A stretch of 64,000 nt of DNA from Otatea glauca (Eukaryota; Streptophyta; Magnoliopsida; Poales; Poaceae). The stretch is taken from positions 47,012,743-47,076,742 of the forward strand of contig CM070723.1 of the NCBI GenBank assembly GCA_036346275.1, read 5' to 3'. The notes under the pieces were generated by a model. That model saw only the letters and a list, made by a program, of their open reading frames with translations, did no database searches and was not told where the DNA came from. The position numbers and the translations under genes were made by a program. Below are positions 13,685 through 25,334 of this stretch, piece by piece. Within the stretch, counting starts at the first letter, position 1, and each line of letters starts with the position of its first letter.

Positions 13685-14840
13685 TGACGAATACTCATAA
13701 AACAGGGGTGCACCAACGGCCCAATTGCAACAAGCAAAGCCCAGAGCAGCAAGCAGGCGGCCTCGAATACGGCCCCAGCCTAAACAGGCCGTCCCCGGCC
13801 TGCTACCCAAATGCCTACGAGACCATTCAGGGAGACCATTCCCGACCGGTCCCGACCGACTCAAAGAGGTTCCCGACCCCGCAATGGACGGATCCCCGGC
13901 CCGACTTCAGCGAGGTTCCCGACTTCGCAGGGGACGGATCCCCGGCCCGACTCAGCAGGGTTCCCGACCCCCGCAGCGGGACGGGATCCCCCGGCTCCGA
14001 CTCAGCAGGGTTCCCGACCCCCGCAGCGGGACGGGATCCCGCGGCTCCGACTCAGCAGGGTTCCCGACCCCCGCAGCGGGACGGGATCCCGCGACTCCGA
14101 CTCAGGCCGCGTGCCGCGCATCGGAGTCCCGTGTCAACCTAAGGCCACGTGCCCCACGAACGGTCATTCAAGCGGATCGAGCGAGGCGGTGGTCCTTCCC
14201 AAGACGATTTGATAAGTCAAGCCACGCCTCCCGTCCCATCAACCACCCACCCACAAGGTGCAAGGACACGCCTCTCCCGAGGCAACTCCAACGCCACACG
14301 CGACTACGCCAAGACCCACATGGATCACGAGAGCGCTACGCCACTTCCCGAGGATTACCTAACCACTCGACCAACTAGACCACCGACCAAAGATAGGCTC
14401 AGCAGCGGCGATCGGCGAGCAAGCGACCGATCGGCGGAACGATTGGCGACGGCGGGCAAGACAAAGCCCCTAGAAGTAGCTCGCTGGCACTTCGCCAATT
14501 CTCGATGTAACTGCGCCCTTCAGATCAATAAAAGGAGGCAGAACCTCCTAACAGGCGGGAGTAAGAGCTACAGGAGAGCTTTTTCCTCTTCTTCCTCTTC
14601 TTCTTTTTCTTCTCCTTCCGAGAGCTAAGTTTAGATCATTCTAGTGTTGAGGCTCCACCTCTCGCTTGTAAAAACTTCGGTGCGATCATCCGCACCTTGA
14701 TGAATACAATACCAACGCACGAACCGGAGTAGGACCTTCGCCCAACCAAGATACATCTTGGACTGTGGTCTAACCATTCAGGAGCGGAACGCGCAGCCCT
14801 TAGACTTACAAATTTACTTGGCGCGCCAAACGCCCGGCGG
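13685..14840 (+). repeat. 5' LTR of the Tat/Grande-like element
   Basis: It starts TGACGAATACTCATAAAACA and aligns along its length with 27964-29070. It ends near 14840 by comparison with the 3' LTR; the exact base is blurred by indels. It contains internal ~50-bp tandem units (13858-14108), an AATAAAA word at 14526 and a CT-rich tract (14580-14620). No primer-binding site could be assigned with confidence. Confidence 0.85.
13858..14108 (+). repeat. ~50-bp tandem repeats within the 5' LTR
   Basis: Five to six units contain AGGTTCCCGACC followed by GGACGG(G)ATCCC. The last three (from about 13957) are almost identical to each other, while the first ones are diverged. The 3' LTR counterpart (about 28131-28310) has fewer and more uneven units. 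Confidence 0.8.
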
Positions 14841-15840
14841 TTGGCAGCGCCTGTAGGGGCTTCGCGCGTCTTGGCAGCATCTCCGGATTCCCATTCGTCT
14901 CCTTGATGGCATTCTTCTCCAACGACGCATGATCGTGTTCGGAGCCGATCCGCCGGCTCCTCGGCTTCACCGTCACCTCGGAGGAGAGCTCACGCCATCC
15001 TCCGCCACGAGGGCGCGCGCGCTGCGGAGCTCGACACCATCTCCGGCAGCCGCCCCACTCCGCTTGAGCGCCTCGCGGCCCCAAAGCCGAACCCGAGGAG
15101 CGCTATACCTCCTTTGGCGAAGCCCCTCCGGCTGCGCGCAGAGATCCCGCCACCTCCCGCTGCCACGACTTGTAGCTATGGTCGGCTACATGCCAACCTC
15201 CGCCCACGAGTTCTTCGGAAGACTCTTCCACCACGGCCCAGCCCGACGCGAGTATCCCGCGCCAGCAGCACTCTCGCGAGTGCAACGTGGCGGGCATGGC
15301 CGATTTGGTCGTAGCCACCGCGGCTACGACGGTCCCCGTCCGGCGACCGAGGCACGGAGGGGGAATACAGCCAGCGCGAACGCAGCGCTTCGAGCTCGCC
15401 GTCGCTACGAGCTCCAACGGCAACGCGAGAGTGGAGGAGCGAAGGCCGAGCTCGACCGCCTCGAGCCAACTCGAGCAGACGAGCCCGAGCCCGCGCAAGT
15501 GCTGGCGACGCGCACGGCGCGCGCGCCAAGAGCACCACAAGTTGGGGCGTAATCCGCGCCCCGCTTTTTCCTCACGCAAGCTAAAACGTGGTCGCGGCCG
15601 CACGCCGCCCGAGGCCTTCCGAGCCCGCAAACCCGAGGCCGAGCTACCTACCGTAACCTTCGGGCTGGGGAGCGCGCGGCCGGCAAAGACATGCAGCCTC
15701 CGGCCCTACCACACCGGCGCTACTTCCGCCACGGGCCGTGCATCTTGTGAGGAGTCGTGGAGTGCGCGCCAAGACCGCACCCACCATGAACCACCCCAGC
15801 CTCACGCACCCGGTGCGCCGCCTCGGTAATGTTTACGACA
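14841..15840 (+). other. Leader / 5' gag region of the Tat/Grande-like element
   Basis: GC-rich sequence between the 5' LTR and the recognisable gag core. Many overlapping open frames on both strands are a product of composition. It may hold the 5' untranslated leader and the N-terminal part of gag, but no residue pattern is firm enough to place a start. Confidence 0.5.
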
Positions 15841-15899
15841 TCCGCGCCACCCTCGAGGCGCGAAGAAAGATGGCGAGGACGCCGCCCACTCACGTGTTG

Positions 15900-16830
15900 C
15901 GGATGGTGAGCGCCACTATCGCAGCCGAGCCCCGATGGTCCGGACCACGGGCTTTTTGCCAAGGGATCCGCCAGCGGATTTCGCCCGATTCCGGCGCCTA
16001 CCAACATTGCCAAGTATACGGGCCACCAACCGTGTGTCGGCTCAAGATTACCGGCCGCGTGTCGGGCCGGGGAGCGACAGATGATCTCTTCATCATCCAA
16101 GACCTCCCCATCTACTCGCAGACTCGGCTCGAGCTCGCTCGAGTACCGCCTCCAAAACTGTCAGAACTGGCCGACTTGAAGAATCTCTTCGTCGGTAACT
16201 TCCGTGGCACTTATAAGCGCCCGTAACTCCGACACGAAGGTCGCAAGCAAGCACAGGGAGACTCTCCGGGACTACATCCGGAGGTTTTCCCGCCAGTGCA
16301 ACGAGCTCCCCGACATCTCCGACGCCGATGTCGTGGGAGCCTTCATCTACGGCACCTCCTGCAAGGCCTTGGTGCACAAGCTGGGCTGCCTCAAGCCCAG
16401 GACCACCAAGGAGCTCCTCGACATCGCCACCAACCACGCCTCCGGCGAGGAGGCCGTAGGGGCTATTTTCGAAGGAGGAAAGGCCCAGCAGGAGCCCGGC
16501 GTCCAAACCGGGTCTCCTTCCGACCGCTTCGACAAACGGAAGCGGCACGGGAAGCAGATCCGTGAGCCCCAAGTGGTTGCCACGGTCGACCGCCGCCAAG
16601 CAAAGCAGCGCGCCGACCGCCGCCCCGACCACTTCGAGAAATTGATGGACGGCCCATGCCCGAATCATGGGTTCTCCGTCAAGCACAAGTACCGGGACTG
16701 CGAAGTCCTGAGGCGCTATCTCTCTAGCGTCCCCACCACGCCGCGAAGCAAAGGAAAGAAGCCCGCCGCGGCCCCGCGAACGGCGGAGAAGAAGGCGACG
16801 ACGAGTTCCCGAGCCCGACGGCCGCCTCAT
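15900..16830 (+). pseudogene. gag of the Tat/Grande-like element
   Basis: Capsid (retrotransposon gag) signatures appear in order: ATDDLFIIQDLPIY (about 16078), ADLKNLFVGNFRGTYKRP (about 16170), then after a shift of frame ETLRDYIRRFSRQCNELP (about 16258), TTKELLDIATNHASGEEAVG (about 16408) and a zinc-binding-like PCPNHGFSVKHKYRDC (about 16650). It would form the capsid that packages element RNA. At least two frame changes interrupt it, so no single product is made as given. Confidence 0.85.
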
Positions 16831-17600
16831 GATCTTCGGAGGATCGGCTTACGCCGACAAGCGCCGGCTCAAGCTCGCCATCGCGAGGTCCACATCGTCG
16901 CGCGGGCGCCCCCAATATCTTCGGTGGTCGGAGTTCCGATCACCTTTGATCGGACCGATCACCCGATCGCGCCCCACACCGGGAGGTACCTACGGTGGTC
17001 ACCCGTCGTCGAACGGCGCCTCACGAAGGTGCCGATGGACGGGCAGCGGCCTTAACATCCTCTACGTTGAGACGCTCGACGCTATGGGGTCCCGCGCTCA
17101 AGCCTCCGCCAAGCAAGGCACCTTTCCATGGCGTCATCCCGCCAAGAAGCCCATCCGCCGGCAGTCGACCGCCCGTCACCTTCGGGAGCCGGAAAACTTC
17201 CGCACCGAGACCCTCACCTTCGAGGTCGTGGATTTCCGGCGCCTACCACGCCATCTCGGGAGGCCATGCTACGCCAAGTTCATGGCGATCCCCGCCACGC
17301 CGCTCAAGTCGAAGATGCCCGACCGCATGGAGTCATTACCGCGGCATCGTCTTTCCGGCTTGCCTTCAATCGCGAGCGGCACCGCGAGCTCGTCTCGGCG
17401 ATCGTTGCCTCTGCGGAACTCAACAAGCTCGTGAGGGAAGCCGAGTCCGTCCCCGAATCCAAGAAATCGGCGGGATCCTTCAAATCCGCCGAGGACACGA
17501 AGAGGTCACGGTCGATCCTCGTGATCCGACCAAGACCGTGCGGGTCGAGCCACGCCCCGCCAAATAGGAAAGCGCGCCGTCGACTTCCTCCGCACTAACA
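16830..17600 (+). pseudogene. Protease region of the Tat/Grande-like element
   Basis: The segments FGGSAYADKRRLKLA, then ITFDRTDHP, then SGLNILYVETLDAMG, then ENFRTETLTFEVVDF and RPCYAKFMAIP are scattered over three frames. They are in the order found upstream of Tat-lineage reverse transcriptases and correspond to the aspartic protease and its linker. The usual catalytic DGGSGLN-type motif is seen only as (M)DGQR / GSGLN across a frame break at about 17037-17050. Confidence 0.75.
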
Positions 17601-17759
17601 AAGATGTCTTCGCATGGAGGTCCTCCGACATGCCGCATTCCAAAGGAGGTCGCCGAGCACTCCTGAGCGTCCGACCGTGCTCAAAGCCGGCCGCCCAACG
17701 CCGCGCCGCTCGACGAGGAAAGGCGCAGGTTATAGGAGGAGATCGCCAAACTCTTGGCG

Positions 17760-18420
17760 GCGGGGTTCAGAAAGAGGTGCGCCACCACGAGTGGCTAGCC
17801 AACCTCATACTTGTAAAAAGAAGAACGGGCAATGGAGAATGTGTGTTGACTATACGAGTCTCAACAAAGCATGTCCCAAGGACCCATTCCCTTACCTCGA
17901 TCGACCAAGTCATCGACTCCACCGCTGGCGCGAGTCTCTTTCCTTCTCGGATGCCTACTCGGGCTACCACCAGATTGCGCTTAAAGGAGTCCGACCACCG
18001 CGACTTCCTTCATCACTCCGCTCGCCTGCTCGCTATGTCACAATGCCCTTCTACCAAGAACGCGGCGCTACATACCCGATGTATGCAAACGTGCTTCAAT
18101 GACCGATCGGCCGCAACGTTGAGGCGTATGTCGACGATATTGTCGTAAAGACCAGAAGGTCGACGACCTTATCGCCGACCTAGAAGAGACTTTCGCGAAC
18201 CTTCGACGGTTTCGCATAAAGCTCAACCCCAGAAGTGCGCCTTCGGGTCCCCAAAGGAAAGCTCTTAGGCTTCATCGCTCTCGAGCGAGGCATCGAGGCC
18301 AATCAGAGAAGATCTCGGCGATCGCAAGGATGGGCCCGGCCAAGAACCTCAAAGGGGTCCAGAGGTCGACCGGTGCCCGCGGCTTTGAGCCGCTTCGTGT
18401 CTCGCCCGGCGAACGCGAAT
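17760..18420 (+). pseudogene. Reverse transcriptase of the Tat/Grande-like element
   Basis: Recognised by KKNGQWRMCVDYTSLNKACP (from about 17817), SFSDAYSGYHQIALK (about 17941) and an intact active-site YVDD at 18127-18138, followed by LRRFRIKLNP and PKGKLLGFI. It copies element RNA into DNA. The parts lie in different frames, and small losses separate them, for example in the ITPFGAFCYVTMPF-type block around 18010-18050. Confidence 0.88.
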
Positions 18421-18429
18421 GCCGCTCTA

Positions 18430-18930
18430 CAGTGCTTCAAGAAATCCGACCGCTTCGCTTGACACTGAGGCTCGGGAGGCCCTCACCCGCTTGAAGGCCT
18501 TCCTGTCCTCGCTTCTCACCCTGGTCGCCCGGCACTGGTGAACCGCGCTCCTCTACATCGCCGCCACTACCAAGTCGCCGCGCGCCCTCGTGGTGGAGCG
18601 AGCGGAAGAAGGCCGTGAGCTCAAGGTACAACGGCGGTCTACTTCATCGATGAGGTACTTCCGAGTCCAAGACTCTGCACCCACAGTGCGAGTTACTTCA
18701 CGGTGCTCATCGCAAAGAGGAAACTCGCTCACTACTCGATCAAGACGCCATCACCGCGTGGTGACCACGCCCCACTAGGCGAGATCATCCACAATCGCGA
18801 TGCCTCGGGAAGGATAGCCAAATGGGCGCCGAGCTTAGCGGCCATGGCATAATATACGCCCCTGACGGCGATCAAGTCGCAGCTCGCCGACTTCGCCGCC
18901 GAGTGGACAAGCCCGTGCACCACCGGTGGT
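18430..18930 (+). pseudogene. RNase H (ancestral, degenerate) and connection domain
   Basis: Between the reverse transcriptase and the second RNase H, in the expected place: EALTRLKAFLSS-like text at about 18475, the LLYIAATT-type block at about 18550, VEREEEGRELKVQRPVYF-like text at about 18595, and the segment LGEIIHNRDASGRIAKWA at about 18775. It is the original RNase H that has become a linker in the Tat lineage. Several frameshifts. Confidence 0.7.
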
Positions 18931-18944
18931 CGAAGACCCCGAGC

Positions 18945-19260
18945 ATCGACAATGTACTTCGACGGGTCTTACACCAAGAATGGCGCGGCGCGGAGTCGCC
19001 ATCATCTCCCACTCGAACAGCTTCAATACGCCATTAGGTTGCTCTTCGACGCGACCAACAACATTGCCGAGCACGAGGCTCGCCAACGGTCTCCGGATCG
19101 CCGCCGACCTCGGTGCCCGCCGGCTACGCCCACGGGACTCCAAGCTTGTCGTCGACCAAGTCATGAAGGCTGCGGAGCCCGAGACGCCCGCATGGCCGCA
19201 GATCGCCGAGAAGTACGCCGGCCGAGGAGCGGTTCAAGGGTTTCGAGCTTCACCATAGCT
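18945..19260 (+). pseudogene. Additional (archaeal-like) RNase H of the Tat lineage
   Basis: MYFDGSYTKNGA at 18952 gives the first catalytic Asp. NNIAEHEA (about 19060) gives the Glu, and DSKLVVDQV (about 19138) the next Asp. The order and spacing match the second RNase H that Tat-lineage elements carry between the degenerate RNase H and integrase. It would remove the RNA strand during reverse transcription. Two frame changes. Confidence 0.8.
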
Positions 19261-19589
19261 ACCGACGCTACAATGGCGAGGCCGATCACCGCCAATCTTG
19301 CCTCCAAAGAGAGCCCGTCCCGCCGGATCTTCGTCTCCGACCTCCTGCGCCCATTGTCCGGTGGACTCGGCGGTGGCGGCCACCCGACCAATCCAAAGAC
19401 GGCCGCCCGACCGACGCGCGGTCGGGCGTAGACTTGGCCGGATCGCCCGTGGTGTGCTAGCACTTGAGTCCGATCGAGGAGGCCCTACATCGACCGCTTG
19501 ACGGACGGGTCACTTCCCCGACCGACCGAGGGCGGCGCCTCGCCGTGGGCAAAATCCTTCGCCCCGACGCCTGACCTCTACAAAAGGAG

Positions 19590-20640
19590 TCCTCCGGTCC
19601 TCCAAAATGTATCTTGACCGACCAAGGAAAACAATTTCGCCGGACGACATACACATGGAGTCTGCGGTCACCACGCAGCACCCGATCTCTTGTGGGAAAG
19701 GCCTTTCGACAAGGTTTCTCATCGCCAATCATTGTGTCGACGCCGAGCATATCGACGCACTGCGAAGGATGCGCTTCTTTGCTCGCAGACGATCGCCAGC
19801 CCAAGCTTTACAGACGATCCCCATCACGTGGCCTTTTGCCGTCTGGGACTCGATTTGGTCTGCCCTTCAGAAAGCGCCCGGGGCTTCACCCACCGCTCGT
19901 CGCGGTAGATAAGTTCACCAAGTGGATAGAGGCCAAGCGGTCGTGAGCGCCACGCCGGTACAAGCGCCATCTTCTTCCGCGACATCGCTTTTAGGTTTGG
20001 AGTCCCAAACTCCATCATCATCGACAACGGAACACGTTCACGGGGAAGGAATTTCGAGTTCGTGGACGACTTCAACATCCGTGTCGATTGGGCGCAGATA
20101 GCCCATCCGCGACTAACGGCCGGTCGAGCGCACTAACGGCATGATCCTTCAAGGACTCAAGCCGCGGATCTTCGATCGGCTCAAGCATTTCGCAGGCGCT
20201 GGTAGCCGAGCCGCCCTCCGTCCTCGAGTCTGCGGACGACGCCGACCCGGCGGCCGGGTTCACACCCTTCTTTATGGTGTTCGCTACAAGCCGTTTTGCC
20301 CATCGACCGAATACGGCTCCCGAGATTGCAAGCCTTCGATGAGGCTCGGGGCTCGCCGCAACAAGACGCCATCGACCACCGACGAGGCGCGCGACGTGGC
20401 GAATCTGCGGTCGGCCAGATATCAACAAGCCTGCGCCGCTACCACGTACCGCCAAGTTCGAGGGCGATCCTTGGTATTTGGCGACTTGGTTCTGCGTCGG
20501 GTCCGCATAACCAAAGATAAGCTGGTCGACGCCCACAGGAGGTCCTTTCACCGTCGTGGAAGTTCTCCGACCGCACCTTCGACTAAGGACGCCGATGGTC
20601 GATCCTCCCTAATGCCCGAACATTGAAAAGTTAAGGCGAT
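19590..20640 (+). pseudogene. Integrase of the Tat/Grande-like element
   Basis: The zinc-binding N domain runs from about 19605 to 19790 (TDQGK, then SLVGKAFRQGF, then CEGC). The catalytic core follows: VDKFTKWIEA with Asp at 19908-19910, SIIIDN with Asp at 20033-20035, and TNG...VE with Glu at about 20126-20128, where a base loss breaks the frame. MILQGLKPRIFDRLKHFAG and RSARYQQA follow, then the C-terminal FGDLVLRRV at about 20480. No chromodomain is visible, as expected for this lineage. Confidence 0.85.
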
Positions 20641-20749
20641 TCTATCCCTAAGCTCTTTTCTTTTTCTGGTATAAGTCTTTGCCTTTCTCCCAACCGAGCA
20701 CTGGTCGCCACGTGATGACTCGGGCTGCCCGTGGCGCCCCATTCGTGCC

Positions 20750-21120
20750 GCTCGATGGTGTCTGTATGGTCGGTGACCCACCGACCACGAGGTCTATCCC
20801 GAGCGGTAACCCTCTCGACCGAGTGCTACGGCCACGCCCCGGGCTATGGTTGCCCGAAGAGCACTCCGCGAAGAAGGAAGCACTGAGTGGGATGACCTTA
20901 CGGTCGATTGGGAACAATCTTCCCCACACGAACTTCGGCTAACTCACGTACTCATGTGGGTCGGTGACCCGACTAGTCACAGAGTCTATCCCGGCGGTAA
21001 CCCTCGACCGAAAGGCGCTTCGGACCTCGCCCACGGGCTATGGTTGCTAAGTAGCACTTTGGAAGAAGGAAGTGCCCGAGTGGAAAAACCTTGGCCGATC
21101 GGGAACACTCAGAACCCCAT
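20750..21120 (+). repeat. Two-unit ~190-bp direct repeat downstream of integrase
   Basis: Unit 1 begins near 20757 (GTCGGTGACCCACCGACCACGA) and unit 2 near 20957 (GTCGGTGACCCGACTAGTCACA). Both continue through TCTATCCC...GGTAACCCT, GGGCTATGGTTGC and ...GCACT...GAAGAAGGAAG. By eye they are about 75-80% alike. The segment is noncoding and separates pol from the antisense gene's 3' end. Confidence 0.8.
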
Positions 21121-21344
21121 GAGTGCGCCAGAATCACCACGTAAACAAGACTCCTATCCTCTTCGCCCTCTCAAATTGACCGACCCTACGCATAAGCGAC
21201 CCGTGGTCCTTGAGGCTATGGTCGGTCAAACCCAAACGCAAAGGAGAGCAAAGAGGCAAACCGGAGCTTACAATTACTTACGATCGTTTACACAGTCTTT
21301 GCAAGAAAAAAAAAAAGGGGGCTAACTTCTTTCTTCCTCTTCTT

Positions 21345-24300
21345 CACGGTGGCCGGCCAAGACGGAGGAGGAGGACTCGCATCTTGGAAGGCGACCTCGA
21401 AAGGGACGTGGTCGGCGATCTCCCGAGCATGCGGCTCGACTGAGCTCGAACACATCGACCTCGTCGTCGGTCCGGTTCGGCGATGCCGCTACTCACCATC
21501 GCGAGGTCGATACCGTCATAGTGCGAGGCGGTGTTGACTAAAGTCGACGAAGCTCCAACACTGCGCCCGCAATCTGGCCGCCTCCACAAGCCCCGGCACT
21601 CGGGCCAGCGGGGCAAGTGCGCTCGGGCCCGCCTCGTGCCCAAGACTTGGGCGCGAACCTCTGGCCGACCCTCGGAAGGCTTCGATTCGGCGCCCATCTC
21701 GGCCCTACCATCCTCGGAGACCCTCGGCGCCAGAGCCTTGTCCTCGGCCGCGATCGCCACGTCGCGGTCTCGCCGCCGATTCCGAGCCTCCATGGCGACG
21801 CCTCGGTTTTTTGCACCTCTGCGAGTTTCGGCGTCTCGGATGAGTCTCCTCCACGGGTTACCCCAACCAAAGAAATCAATGGAGGAGTTGAGATACTTAC
21901 TACCGCAGAGTCGATCAGTGCCGACTTCCTCCGAGACTCGAGGACGTCCTCAAGGAAGCCGCTCCTTCCGAGCATCTCCGCCGGACCGAGCTTGTTCGGC
22001 GTCCTCCCGGGCCTGATCCCGCTCCGACCGCAGATGGGTCGCTTCTGCTTGTGCCACCCCCTCAGCGATGACGGCGGCGTCCTTGGCCTCGGTGACCTCC
22101 GCCAGGGAGGATTCAAGCTCCACCACCCTTGCCCTCAAGGCCTCGGCCCCAGGCGCTCGTCGTAAGGGCCTTCGAGGCCTCCTCCAGCCCCTAGGCGGAG
22201 TTTTTCGCCTCCGTCCGCCCAATGTTCAAAGCCTCTTGGGCAAGACGAAACTCAAGCCGCAATGACCACTTTCTTCCATCTGCGCCGCCCACGAGCATCC
22301 GAGCGACGAAGGAGCCCGGCCCGGCGCTTCGAACAGGCCCACAAATGTCGCACAACACGGACATTTCACAACCGCGAAGCATATCGAGAGTTACAAAGCA
22401 CGACTCCTTCGCTCACTTACCAAACTTACGGGTTGAATCCCCGACCATCACCTCCAGCGCCTGTTTGAAGACTCTAAGGCTAGGGTCGACCCTTATGGAT
22501 CGACCCTATCTCCTCCTCCGCAAGCCGTGGCGCCGCCAAGGGCGCCCCACTCGCTCCTCGGCGGGTCCATGGATCCGGCCACGGGCCACATCCGGCAGCA
22601 GACCCGCTGCCTGCGCCGAGGAGCGGCGCGCCGACGCAGCGCCATGGCGGGCGATGAAGTCGGCCTCGGGAGCCCTGGGGCAGGGGTCGGACGCCTCGGC
22701 ATCGGCGCCGCCCGGCCGGCCGGCCGCCGGCCACGTCGACCCCTCGTGAAGACTATCTCGACCGGCACCGCCCGTGGAGTCGGCGATCGCTCCACCTCTT
22801 CCGCCTGGCGCCCTTCGATCGGGCGCAATGGCGGCGGCGTCGCCGCCCTCCTGCAGGAAGACCCTCGCGGCGGCGTGGCGTCCGGCGGGGGGGGAGCTCT
22901 TCGCCGCCTCGATCTCTCCTCCTCAAAGGAGGCGCGCCCACGATCGCGTGCTCCATAGGCGCCGACCGATCGGTACCACCGAGCCGCCGTGACCGCCACT
23001 TGAGAAGTGGTCGCGACGCCCCACCGCCACGCCTGTAGGCGCGCTGACGCCACGATATTTAAAAGTCACCCGAGCGGCTTTTCTACAAAAATGTTCCAGC
23101 AGAAGGAAGAAATACTTATCGAAGCGGAGCGAGTCGCGCGGCTGACGCGCTCTCTTCGTCGACCCCCACCAAGGGCGGTCGGTGGCCGCTTCTTCGGCTA
23201 CCACCCGCCGTAGCGTCGACAAGCCGCGCCGCAGACGCCTTCGCCGAGGGACCGCGCCGCGAGCTGCTTGTCGGGCCAACTCTCGAGCCACCACTCACCG
23301 GAGGGTCGGGAAGGAATGCGCCGTAGTCGTCGGAAGCTCTCCCACTATCGCAGAAGTCGTCCCAACCGCGGTGGACTCCGACACGTCCTCGCTCGCGTGC
23401 CTTGCCGCGCGCTCCTTCGCTTCTTCTTCCTCCTCTCCTCCTTCGCCTTTTGCGGGAATCGGCCTCGGCGGTCTTCGCCGAGAGGCCGCCTCGCTTCTTT
23501 CTCCCGGGAGCGGTGCCCGGAGGACATGCCTGCGAGCCCCTAGAGGATACAAAACGACCGTCAGTCGACGCTAAGAGCGAAGAAGAAAGAAGCGAAAGAA
23601 AATCCCACAAACTCACCGATTTGGGAATGAGCCGACGAGAAAGGCCGGGTGGCGCCGCGCCACCGTGGCGCTTCCTCCGATAATCGCCGCCACCGGGCCT
23701 CCACCTCGGACGCGCCAACTCGGCCACCTCCATCCTGCCCGGTCGGATGGCCCTCATACCGGAACATGGGGCGCGGCTCGAGGCGAGGGGTCAGACGCGT
23801 GATCCTCATGAACGCTGCACGACAACATCCCCGGTCGGCCCGTTTCCTCGAGCCCCGATCTCCTCCACGATCGGGGCCACTTTGTTCTTTTCCTCTTCTC
23901 GGTGCCTGTGTCCATTGCTCCATCGCGACAGGGAGCTCGCCCGAAAAGCACGGGCGCTGTTTTCAACGTTCGGACATAGATCCATTCGAGCGCCATCCCT
24001 TGTTAGAGGGCGGCGGCTTGATGTCCAGTACTCGAGCTCCGCCCGCTCGAAGCCGGAGGGCCAGCCGCCCATGGGCGCCGTCGCGTCGACGGCCTGTCTT
24101 TCCAAAGCCTCGCTGGAAGAAGTGCGCCACATACCAATGCGGCTCAATCCCTAAAAGGCCTCGCACAGGTAATGAAAATGGCGATGTGAAGGACCCGTTA
24201 GGGTTGAGGTGGTGCACCTCCACCTTGTAATGGAAAAGAAGCCCCGGACGAAAGGGTGGAGCGGCAGCCGGCGAAGCGCTCAAAAACGAGGCGGGACCAC

Positions 24301-24429
24301 AACCTCGTCGCTCTGCGGCGCCGGGATAACGGCCCGGTCGGCACCTCCACCGGAGGTGCCTGCGGCGGAGGAAGCCCTTCTTCACTAGGCCGAGCGCGAC
24401 TCTCTGTCGCGAGCACTGGCCCACGACAT
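21345..24429 (-). pseudogene. Antisense gene of the Tat/Grande-like element (PF04195-like protein with coiled coil)
   Basis: It reads opposite to gag-pol. The start is the ATG at 24429 (MSWASARDRESRSA), 132 bp from a strong TATA box at 24561-24567. The segment FHYKVEVHHLNPNG then LLGIEPHW (about 24215-24130) matches the 'putative gypsy type transposon' domain that I know as Pfam PF04195. An intron with GTGAGT donor and CTAG acceptor fits 23616-23540. The C-terminal part (about 22220-21950) is coiled-coil-like (ALRARVVELESSLAEVTEA). Such genes occur in Grande and related elements; their role is unknown. Frameshifts are numerous. Confidence 0.75.
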
Positions 24430-24560
24430 CTTGGCGGGAAGCGGCGGAAAGGTGAGAAGAAGAGGGCCGAGGTTTCCTTCTCGGCTCTCTGGCGTTTTTC
24501 TTGCTTTAGGGACGGGAGGCGAAGAAGGCGGCGTGGCTACCCGAGGCACCCCAACAACGT

Positions 24561-24567
24561 ATTTATA
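24561..24567 (-). promoter_or_regulatory. TATA box for the antisense gene
   Basis: On the minus strand the text is CTCCTATAAATACGTTG. Its placement 132-138 bp upstream of the antisense ATG (24429) leaves room for a leader of about 100 nt. Confidence 0.7.
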
Positions 24568-25334
24568 GGAGGCGGCGGACGCCGACCGAACGGACGCCTC
24601 CTCGAACGAATCGTCGCGTCGCCTCGTCATCACGCCGCTGGTAACTCCGATTTCAATTCCACTCGCATTTAATCTGTCGCGTCGGGTTGCAGAGCCATAA
24701 AGACGCCGCCCGAACAGCGTGTCCGTTACCTCTTGGTCTCCGCTTTTAGCCGGTTGTTCCGGCGCGAGAGGCCCATTGGGCGTGCGGTCCCAAGATGGCA
24801 AAAAGCTTTGTGGCTTGCGCCAGGCCCAAAAGTAAATGGGTTCAAAAGGCCTAACCCACCGGATGGGCGTAGGGCCGCCCAAATAAACTTGAGCGAGGGC
24901 AACGAGGTGAGCCCCACGGTGGGTCCCGGCTGGGTCGGCCGACGACCAGCCACCTCTACTCGCGTCCGAGACCATACTTCACACTCTCCGGAGCTCATCG
25001 ATGAGCGGCACCACGGTGTGCTCTCGGTCGGTGACGACCCGTGGTCCATACGGGATTGAGTAAAGAAAGGTTTCTTATGGGTCGCCCCACGGCAGGCGGG
25101 ACACCCTACTCGGGACCGTCCGCTCGGAAGGGTCCCCTTGGGCGGGACCTCCCAGACCCACTCGGACTACCGTTACTAGCTCCAAGAGCACGGCGCTCAA
25201 ACCAACGCAGTAAGCGCGTCGCCACCCTCCGAGTCCCACACTGTGGATGGGGTAAACTTGTGGGATAGACGGCGGCTACTCCTCTCGCAGCTTCCCTCAC
25301 GGACGGGGACTCGGGATGGATACCCGCGTCCGGC

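Noticed and set aside
13636..14628. Open frames of up to 217 codons (Pro/Arg-rich)
   Set aside because: They fall within the 5' LTR and its tandem units and are lost in the 3' LTR through indels.
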